A DNA stretch of 18,303 nucleotides from an uncultured Collinsella sp. (GTDB lineage Bacteria; Actinomycetota; Coriobacteriia; Coriobacteriales; Coriobacteriaceae), in contig CABRZN010000022.1 of NCBI GenBank assembly GCA_902475445.1, positions 1 to 18,303 on the forward strand. The letters are read 5' to 3'. The translations under genes and the position numbers were made by a program. How positions within the stretch are numbered: the stretch's first letter is position 1; every line of letters begins with the position of its first letter. The notes beneath the pieces are model-generated. The model searched no databases, had not been told where the DNA came from, and saw only the letters and a list, made by a program, of their open reading frames with translations. Below are positions 13,208 to 18,303 of the stretch, one piece after another.

Positions 13208-14527
13208 ATGCCTACCGATTCCATCCGTGATGCCGCGTTTTGCGATGTTTTGAACCGCGAGCTTGTCTGTGCACTCGGCTGCACCGAGCCCATTGCCGTT
13301 GCCTATGCAGCGGCGCTGGCGAGCCAGACGCTCGGTTGCGAACCCGATCATATGGATGTTGCCTGCTCGGGTAACATAATCAAGAACGTTAAGAGCGTGA
13401 CCGTGCCCAACTCGGGCGGCATGCACGGTATTGAGGCCGCGGCCGTGCTGGGCGCCGTGGGCGGTGACGCCAAGAGCGCGCTCGAGGTGCTCGAGAGCGT
13501 TAACGATGAAGACCGCGCTCGTGTGGCCGAGCTCCTCGCCGACGCTGGCTACTGCGATGTGTCGCTTGTCGAGGGTGTGCCCAACCTCTACATCAAGGTG
13601 ACTGCGACGGCCGGGGGCCATACCGCGGTCGTCGAGATTACCGATCACCACACTAATGTCACGTGCCATACGCTCGATGGTATTCCGGTATGCGGCAAGT
13701 CGGCGGGGGAGTGCGCCGCCTGCGCCGAGCGCGTGGTGGCCGAGCGTGCGGCAGATAACGCCGATACGCCCATGTCCATTGATTCCATCATCGACTTTAT
13801 CGAGGACGGTGACATTGAGGGCGCCCGCGCTGCCGTTGAGCGTCAGATTGAGCTGAATGGCGCAATCAGTGCCGAGGGCCTTGCGCACGCTTGGGGCGCC
13901 GAGGTGGGTCGTACGCTGCTGGGTGCTCGTGCCGATGACGTCGCCTGCCGTGCCCGTGCCCGTGCGGCCGCCGGGTCCGACGCCCGCATGAACGGTTGCG
14001 CGCTGCCGGTCGCCATTGTGTGCGGCTCGGGCAATCAAGGCATTACCTGCGCATTGCCCGTCATGGAGTATGCCGAGTACCTGCGTTGCGACCACGAGCG
14101 TCTGGTGCGCGCCGTGATGCTGTCCGATCTTATCGCCGTGCATATCAAGAGCTATATTGGTGCGCTTTCGGCGTTTTGCGGTGCTATTTGCGCCGCGTGC
14201 GGCGCCGGCGCTGCGATTACCTGGCTGTGCGGTGGCACGCGCGAGCAGATTGGCGCGACGGTCTCGAATACGCTCGGTAACGTGGGCGGCATCGTGTGCG
14301 ACGGCGCCAAGGCGAGCTGTGCCGCCAAGATCTCGGCTGCCGTCGATGCAGCGATTCTGGGCCATGATATGGCCATGCAGGGTCGCGGCTTCCGCGCCGG
14401 CGAGGGCCTGATCCAAGATACCGTTGAGCAGACAATCGCCAGTATGGGCTACGTAGGCCGTGTGGGAATGAAAGATACCGACGTCGAGATCCTCAACATC
14501 ATGATCGGCAAAACCCAAGTGTGCTAG
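13208..14527 (+). CDS. cyuA: L-cysteine desulfidase family protein (UPF0597, CyuA/YhaM type)
   Basis: This family breaks L-cysteine into pyruvate, ammonia and sulfide using an oxygen-sensitive iron-sulfur cluster; E. coli CyuA uses it in anaerobic cysteine breakdown. The 439-aa product has ALGCTEPIAVAYAAALA (C25), GNIIKNVKSVTVPNSGG, VCGSGNQGITCALPV (C272), SYIGALSAFCGAICAACGAG, and GGTREQIGATVSNTLGNVGG followed by VCDGAKASCAAK (C364, C371). C25, C272 and C364/C371 are candidate cluster ligands, inferred from position. It is unusually Cys-rich. The ATG at 13208 follows AGGAG (13197-13201). No cysteine transporter gene sits beside it in the window. Its stop overlaps the convergent HAD gene by 4 bp. 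Some databases label the family serine dehydratase alpha chain-like. Confidence 0.88.
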   Translation: MPTDSIRDAAFCDVLNRELVCALGCTEPIAVAYAAALASQTLGCEPDHMDVACSGNIIKNVKSVTVPNSGGMHGIEAAAVLGAVGGDAKSALEVLESVNDEDRARVAELLADAGYCDVSLVEGVPNLYIKVTATAGGHTAVVEITDHHTNVTCHTLDGIPVCGKSAGECAACAERVVAERAADNADTPMSIDSIIDFIEDGDIEGARAAVERQIELNGAISAEGLAHAWGAEVGRTLLGARADDVACRARARAAAGSDARMNGCALPVAIVCGSGNQGITCALPVMEYAEYLRCDHERLVRAVMLSDLIAVHIKSYIGALSAFCGAICAACGAGAAITWLCGGTREQIGATVSNTLGNVGGIVCDGAKASCAAKISAAVDAAILGHDMAMQGRGFRAGEGLIQDTVEQTIASMGYVGRVGMKDTDVEILNIMIGKTQVC

Positions 14528-15282
14528 GACAGTTCGTCGGCTACTTGGTGTTCGTAGAAGGCTTCTACTACGGCGTTAAAGTCGCGGGCGAAGCCTTCCA
14601 TGGTTCCGCGCCAGGTGACTCGGTTGGGCTTGCCCTGGCCTACATAGGCAGTCTGAATGCCGCAGGCGGGACTAGGGAAGTCGCGTTTGGGATCGTTGCC
14701 CACCATAAGGACCTCGTGCGGTTCGAGTCCCATCACCTGAAGCTGCTCTAGATAGTAGGTGGCATCAGGCTTGCAGCGGGTGGCGTTTCCCATGTGCGTG
14801 ACGAGCTCAAAGGGGGCGTCGGCCAGGTCGCCCCAACCCATGCGGCACTCGATGGCCCCCTGCGGAAAGCTGGGGTTGGTAAAGAGCGCGCAGCGCAGCC
14901 CTGCGTCCTGTACGGTCTGAAGCGCGGCGTGTGCGCCCGGCATGGCATGGGCGTTGATGAGTTCGTCATTCTTGTACGGAAGAACTTCGCGGTCGTAGTA
15001 GGTAAACGCCTCGTAGATAAGTGGGTCCGAGAGGCAAATGCCGCATCGGCGCTCGACCTCTTCTTGGTAAAACTCAAGATTGGTGCGATTGTCCGTGCTG
15101 CTGCGGCGATTGGCGTTGAGGTCGACCAGGATGGTGCCGAGGCGTGCCATCGTGCCACCGCGGCTGCGGCGCCCGATATCCGCGAGCATCGAAGAGACAT
15201 CCTTAAAATATCGAAGGATGAACGCGTTGAGGTTGATGCTAAGAAGCGTTTCGTCCATATCGAAAACGACTGCTTTGAGCAC
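14524..15282 (-). CDS. HAD superfamily hydrolase
   Basis: A second haloacid dehalogenase phosphatase, unrelated in detail to the one at 6935-7762. The 252-aa product has motif I FDMDETLL (D8, D10), motif II FTNPSF, a motif III lysine in RCKPDATYY and motif IV VGNDPKRDF. The substrate is unknown. No ATG fits: the chosen start is GTG at 15282, five codons before FDMDE, because GAGAAAGG precedes it at 7 nt. The next upstream in-frame ATG (15453) would add 57 residues of intergenic character. The TAG stop lies in the CTAG shared with the convergent desulfidase gene, with no terminator between them. Confidence 0.85.
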   Translation of the reverse strand: MLKAVVFDMDETLLSINLNAFILRYFKDVSSMLADIGRRSRGGTMARLGTILVDLNANRRSSTDNRTNLEFYQEEVERRCGICLSDPLIYEAFTYYDREVLPYKNDELINAHAMPGAHAALQTVQDAGLRCALFTNPSFPQGAIECRMGWGDLADAPFELVTHMGNATRCKPDATYYLEQLQVMGLEPHEVLMVGNDPKRDFPSPACGIQTAYVGQGKPNRVTWRGTMEGFARDFNAVVEAFYEHQVADELS

Positions 15283-15597
15283 GCGGGCACCTTTCTCGAA
15301 AAATCGTTCCAGAATCGTTGGCTTGGGATACTTTACTCCAAAGCTGTATGCCCAACTGCTTATCGTCAGCTTGTGGAGACAGTCGTTCACAAGATTGCGA
15401 AAAAGTCTCCACACGAGTAAAAAATCGCAGTTCACGCTTGAAATCGAACTCATTTCCCCGTAACCTATACGAACGTGATTGCATAAGCGTCACATTAGTA
15501 TCTGTCGGCTCCCGAGTGTTCCTAAACGTTGTGTGCTTGTCGCACCCTTCTGTAGGTCCTAGCAATCGGGGCCCCGTAGTTCGAAAGGGGTCCACCT
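15283..15597. other. 315-nt divergent region between HAD hydrolase and rpsA
   Basis: No gene is supported. It holds a perfect 9-bp inverted repeat, TGTGGAGAC (15372-15380) with GTCTCCACA (15405-15413), 24 nt apart, and the rpsA leader hairpin at 15569-15593. Promoters for both genes must lie here, but I see no confident -35/-10 pair. Confidence 0.5.
15569..15593 (+). promoter_or_regulatory. Hairpin covering the rpsA ribosome binding site
   Basis: GGGCCCC (15569-15575) pairs with GGGGTCC (15587-15593) over 7 bp with one G-U and an 11-nt loop. The 3' arm includes the GGGG of the ribosome binding site AAAGGGG, 4 nt before the TTG start. This would reduce initiation unless opened, which suggests translational control of S1 synthesis. 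Confidence 0.5.
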
Positions 15598-16764
15598 TTG
15601 AGTGAGATTCAGAACTCGTCCATTTTCTCTCTTGACGATGTCAACGAGGAGGAGATGAACAACCTCATCGACGGTACGATTACCGACTTTGATGAGGGCG
15701 ATCTCGTTAACGGCACTGTCGTTAAGATCGAGCATGACGAGGTGCTCGTTGACATCGGATTCAAGTCCGAGGGCGTTATCCCGGTCCGCGAGCTGTCCAT
15801 CCGCAAGGACGCTAACCCTGCAGACATCGTTGCACTCGGTGATCCCATCGAGGCCCTGGTTCTCCAGAAGGAGGACAAGGACGGTCGTCTGGTCCTGTCC
15901 AAGAAGCGTGCCGAGTACGAGCGTGCTTGGAACCGCATCGAGGAGAAGTTCAACTCCGGCGAGAACGTCGAGGGCGAGGTTATCGAGGTTGTCAAGGGCG
16001 GCCTGATCCTCGACATCGGCCTGCGTGGCTTCCTGCCCGCTTCCCTCGTCGACCTCCGTCGCGTCAAGGACCTCACCTCCTACATGGGCACCCGCATCGA
16101 GGCCCGCGTCATCGAGATGGACCGCAACCGCAACAATGTTGTCCTCTCCCGTCGCGTCGTGCTCGAGGAGTCCCGTAAGGCCGAGCGCTCCGAGATCCTG
16201 TCCAAGCTCAAGTCTGGCATGCGTCTCCAGGGCACCGTTTCTTCCATCGTCGACTTCGGCGCCTTCGTCGACCTCGGCGGTATCGACGGCCTCATCCACA
16301 TCTCCGAGCTCTCCTGGAACCACGTCAACCATCCTTCCGAGGTTGTCAAGGTCGGCCAGGAGGTCGAGGTCGAGGTTCTCGACGTCGACCTCAACCGCGA
16401 GCGCATCTCCCTGGGTCTCAAGCAGACCACCGAGGATCCGTGGCGCGCACTGGTCAAGAAGTACCCCGTCGGCGCTATCGTCGAGGGCACTGTGACCAAG
16501 CTTGTCCCGTTCGGCGCTTTCGTCGATCTGGGCGAGGGCATCGAGGGCCTGGTGCACATCTCCGAGATGGCCAACAAGCACGTCGATCAGCCTTCTCAGG
16601 TCACCCACGTGGGCGACAAGGTTCAGGTCAAGGTCATGGAGATCGACCTCGACCGTCGTCGCATCTCCCTGTCCATGAAGTCTGCTGCTGAGACTCTGGG
16701 CGTCGAGATCGAGGTTACCCCGCTTCCTTCCGAGAAGAAGGACGAGGAGACCGACGCCGAGTAA
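15598..16764 (+). CDS. rpsA: 30S ribosomal protein S1 (four S1 domains)
   Basis: S1 binds mRNA and helps the 30S subunit initiate translation. The 388-aa product has four S1 RNA-binding repeats beginning at about residues 34 (GDLVNGTVVKIEHDEVLVDI), 121 (GENVEGEVIEVVKGGLILDI), 207 (GMRLQGTVSSIVDFGAFVDL) and 292 (GAIVEGTVTKLVPFGAFVDL), then an acidic tail ending EKKDEETDAE. Four domains and the short length match Gram-positive and actinobacterial S1 rather than the six-domain E. coli form. The start is TTG at 15598, read as Met-Ser-Glu-Ile, because AAAGGGG (15584-15590) is 7 nt upstream; the first in-frame ATG (15655, M20) would also be possible but lacks proper spacing. Codon use is strongly biased, as in highly expressed genes. 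A terminator follows. Confidence 0.95.
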   Translation: MSEIQNSSIFSLDDVNEEEMNNLIDGTITDFDEGDLVNGTVVKIEHDEVLVDIGFKSEGVIPVRELSIRKDANPADIVALGDPIEALVLQKEDKDGRLVLSKKRAEYERAWNRIEEKFNSGENVEGEVIEVVKGGLILDIGLRGFLPASLVDLRRVKDLTSYMGTRIEARVIEMDRNRNNVVLSRRVVLEESRKAERSEILSKLKSGMRLQGTVSSIVDFGAFVDLGGIDGLIHISELSWNHVNHPSEVVKVGQEVEVEVLDVDLNRERISLGLKQTTEDPWRALVKKYPVGAIVEGTVTKLVPFGAFVDLGEGIEGLVHISEMANKHVDQPSQVTHVGDKVQVKVMEIDLDRRRISLSMKSAAETLGVEIEVTPLPSEKKDEETDAE

Positions 16765-16788
16765 ATCGGTTTGACGATCACTTGTTTT

Positions 16789-16822
16789 AAGGGATCCGTC
16801 CGCAATGGACGGGTCCCTTTTT
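16789..16822 (+). terminator. Terminator of rpsA
   Basis: AAGGGATCCGTCC (16789-16801) pairs with GGACGGGTCCCTT (16807-16819, one G-U) around GCAAT, and the stem runs into TTTTT. Confidence 0.92.
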
Positions 16823-17087
16823 GCATTTGCTGCTGAGGCGCGCGATGCTGCCCGTGCGCAATGCTGCCCGAGTTGTCTGTTTGCTATTGGGTTGTCGGTG
16901 CATGAAAAATGCCGACATCCCGCCTCGGGGAGGAGGCGGGAACACACCGAGTAGACGGAGGGGTGCGGAGCGCGGTCGCGTCTCGACTGACGACGTTGCC
17001 CATCGACGACCCTATTGTACTGTATAGCGTGGTTCTTGGTTTATCGTGTCGAACGCTTGTGTTGTGCCATTGCCTGCGGCAACGGTG
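16823..17087. other. Gap between rpsA terminator and rnpB promoter
   Basis: No gene is seen. ATGCTGCCCG is repeated at 16845-16854 and 16861-16870. A 9-bp hairpin, TCCCGCCTC (16918-16926) with GAGGCGGGA (16933-16941), has a 6-nt loop and no T-tract. Its role is unknown. Confidence 0.45.
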
Positions 17088-17096
17088 TGCTACACT
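17088..17096 (+). promoter_or_regulatory. Extended -10 promoter of rnpB
   Basis: TGCTACACT fits TGnTAnnnT and places the transcription start at about 17103-17105, exactly where the RNase P RNA begins. A weak TTGCCT (17070-17075) lies at 15 nt spacing. Confidence 0.6.
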
Positions 17097-17104
17097 CTTG
17101 CACT

Positions 17105-17466
17105 GCTGAGTGGGCCAGACGGTCGCGCGATGTGCTGCTTGCAGCACGCGTGAGGAAAGTCCGGGCTCCAGAGGGCGGGATGCCGGCTAACGGCCGGGCG
17201 GAGTGATCCGACGGAAAGCGCCGCAGAAAAGAAGACTCCCACCTGCGCCGCAAGGCGTAAAGGGAAAAGCTGAAACGGTGGTGTAAGAGACCACCAGCGT
17301 CGTGGCAACACGGCGGCTTGGCAAGCCCCATCCGGAGCAAGCGCGAATAGGAACGCTATGGGCCGGCCCGGTCCGCGTTCGGGTAGCGTGCGTGGAGCTG
17401 CATGGTAACGTGCAGACAAGATAAATGACCGTTCACGACAGAACCCGGCTTACAGGTCCACTCAGC
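17105..17466 (+). ncRNA. rnpB: RNase P RNA (class A)
   Basis: Catalytic RNA that cuts the 5' leader off tRNA precursors, working with the RnpA protein. Both universal cores are present: GAGGAAAGTCCGGGCTCC (CR-I) near the 5' end and ACAGAACCCGGCTTA (CR-V) near the 3' end, which pair to form P4. The middle shows GCTGAAACGGTGGTGTAAGA with GACCACC (CR-II/III). P1 is formed by GCTGAGTGG (17105) with CCACTCAGC ending at 17466. The length of about 362 nt fits class A. P1 plus the following TTTTTT (17467-17472) also serves as the terminator. End points are set by P1 pairing and may be off by a few bases. Confidence 0.96.
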
Positions 17467-17483
17467 TTTTTTGTTGACGCTGC

Positions 17484-17592
17484 GACGGCGTCAGCTGGCC
17501 GATTTGGCGCTCATTCGTCGGTCGCCGCCATAAGGCGTGCTCCCTCCTCTTTCGGGCCAAATCGACTCAGCTGACGCCGTCTCGCTGTTTTT
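17484..17592. repeat. Large inverted repeat downstream of rnpB
   Basis: GACGGCGTCAGCTG (17484-17497) is the perfect reverse complement of CAGCTGACGCCGTC (17568-17581). After a 2/3-nt internal loop, CGATTTGGC (17500-17508) pairs perfectly with GCCAAATCG (17556-17564). About 47 nt remain in the apex. TTTTT follows at 17588-17592, so it could act as a terminator, but the size is far above normal; a dispersed palindromic element is the alternative. Confidence 0.7.
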
Positions 17593-17695
17593 GCCTGGTC
17601 ATTGGCGTCTCCGTTCTTTTTACCGGGGCAACCGAAACGTCCTTTGCCGTATTATTGAGGCTGTTTGTTGCTTTGCTTTTGTTTGAGGGGCTTTG

Positions 17696-18303
17696 TTGGA
17701 CAGCTATTTTACTTTGCAATCGAATGTTGAGGCTACGGGCGAGTTTGTTGACCGCAAGAGTCGCTTTATTGCCCAGCTGGTCCATATTGAGTCCGAGGAC
17801 GAGGCAAACGCCTTTATCGAGATGGTTCGCAAGCGCCATTACGATGCTCGTCATAATGTGCCCGCTTGGATTTTGGTCGATGGGCGCGAACGTCAAAGCG
17901 ACGACGGTGAGCCGAGCCGAACCAGCGGCATGCCGACGCTTGAAGTGCTTCGTGGTGCGGGACTCAAAAACGTATGCTGTGTTGTGACGCGTTATTTTGG
18001 CGGCACGCTGCTGGGGCCGGGTGGTCTTGTGCGTGCCTATACGGCCGCGACGCAGGCGGCGGTTGCGGCGGCGCAGGAAGCCGGGCAGATCGTTGAGATG
18101 ACGAGCGTCGTGCCCGTCGACGTGCATGTTGCCTATCCGCAGTACGAGCAGGTGCTTCGTTTGGCGCAGGATTCGGGTGCCAAGGTTTCGGATACCGATT
18201 ACGCGGATGCCGTGACGATCCATTTGGTGTTTAAGGCGGGGGAGCGGGAGCCGTTTTGCGCTAAGATGCGCGAGCTTATGGCGGGGCGCGAGGAGATTGA
18301 AGT
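17696..18303 (+). CDS. yigZ: YigZ/IMPACT family protein (partial, cut by window end)
   Basis: Members share the N-terminal UPF0029/IMPACT domain and a C-terminal DUF1949 domain; a role in translation or amino-acid stress is suspected from the eukaryotic IMPACT relative, but the bacterial function is not established. The 202 visible codons include FVDRKSRFIAQLVHIESEDE, RHNVPAWI, SDDGEPSRTSGMP, VVTRYFGGTLLGPGGLVRAY and then the start of the second domain (VPVDVHVAYPQYEQVL). No ATG or GTG fits: the reading frame opens after a TGA at 17684 and has two consecutive TTG codons at 17693 and 17696. The second is chosen with GAGGGG (17685-17690) ahead; the first is nearly as likely. The family motif usually reads DDGEPSGTAG; Arg replaces Gly here. 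Confidence 0.9.
   Translation, partial: MDSYFTLQSNVEATGEFVDRKSRFIAQLVHIESEDEANAFIEMVRKRHYDARHNVPAWILVDGRERQSDDGEPSRTSGMPTLEVLRGAGLKNVCCVVTRYFGGTLLGPGGLVRAYTAATQAAVAAAQEAGQIVEMTSVVPVDVHVAYPQYEQVLRLAQDSGAKVSDTDYADAVTIHLVFKAGEREPFCAKMRELMAGREEIE

Noticed and set aside
13054..13230. Short plus-strand ORF overlapping the start of the desulfidase gene, containing two Cys, considered as a cysteine leader peptide
   Set aside because: No ribosome binding site before its ATG codons, no clustering of Cys codons and it overlaps the desulfidase start.
1..18303. CRISPR array, tRNA genes, insertion sequences, prophage or toxin-antitoxin genes
   Set aside because: No regularly spaced repeats, no tRNA-like cloverleaf, no transposase, integrase or typical antitoxin pair was seen on either strand.

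Overview
This 18.3 kb stretch looks like ordinary chromosome from a GC-rich, low-complexity-genome Gram-positive gut anaerobe. Codon choice, very strong AAAGGAG-type ribosome binding sites, a four-S1-domain rpsA, a class A RNase P RNA and the oxygen-sensitive type of L-cysteine desulfidase all suggest Actinomycetota, most likely Coriobacteriia (Collinsella-like). The taxon is an inference from style; no search was possible. I see no IS element, phage gene, CRISPR array, tRNA or rRNA.

Layout. 1-911 (minus): the N-terminal part of thiC, cut by the window edge, behind a TPP riboswitch whose 3' end contains the ribosome binding site. 962-1477 (plus): an unknown membrane-anchored protein. 1501-2310 and 2414-3811 (minus): a YaaA-family protein and an M18 aminopeptidase, separated by a long nested hairpin. 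3978-6722 (plus): DNA polymerase I. 6935-7762 (minus): a Cof-type HAD phosphatase, separated from polA by a perfect 16-bp terminator hairpin. 8037-8111, 8317-9543, 9776-9946 and 10075-11505 (plus): an arginine-rich 24-codon leader ORF, argG, an unknown 56-aa ORF, and argH. 11890-12294 (plus): ndk. 12470-12937 (minus): rpiB. 13208-14527 (plus): L-cysteine desulfidase. 14524-15282 (minus): a second HAD hydrolase whose stop codon shares a CTAG with the desulfidase stop. 15598-16764 (plus): rpsA, starting at TTG behind a hairpin that covers its ribosome binding site. 17105-17466 (plus): rnpB. 17696-18303 (plus): a YigZ/IMPACT family gene, cut by the window end.

The most interesting system is in front of argG. 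A short ORF with an excellent ribosome binding site ends in an arginine cluster (six Arg in the last ten codons, four of them CGA, a codon absent from argG itself). Its last Arg codons and stop codon form one arm of a hairpin, followed by a second hairpin, two T-tracts and a 15-bp long-range pairing before argG. This is the layout of ribosome-mediated transcription attenuation, here apparently sensing arginine. Bacterial arginine synthesis is normally described as controlled by the ArgR/AhrC repressor, so an arginine leader-peptide attenuator would be unusual.

ArgG and ArgH together carry out the last two steps of arginine synthesis (citrulline to arginine). They lie 531 bp apart with a terminator-like hairpin and a small unknown ORF between them, so they may not be a simple two-gene operon. 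The remaining genes are core functions (thiamine, replication, nucleotide balance, pentose phosphate, translation, tRNA processing) placed next to each other without an obvious shared pathway.
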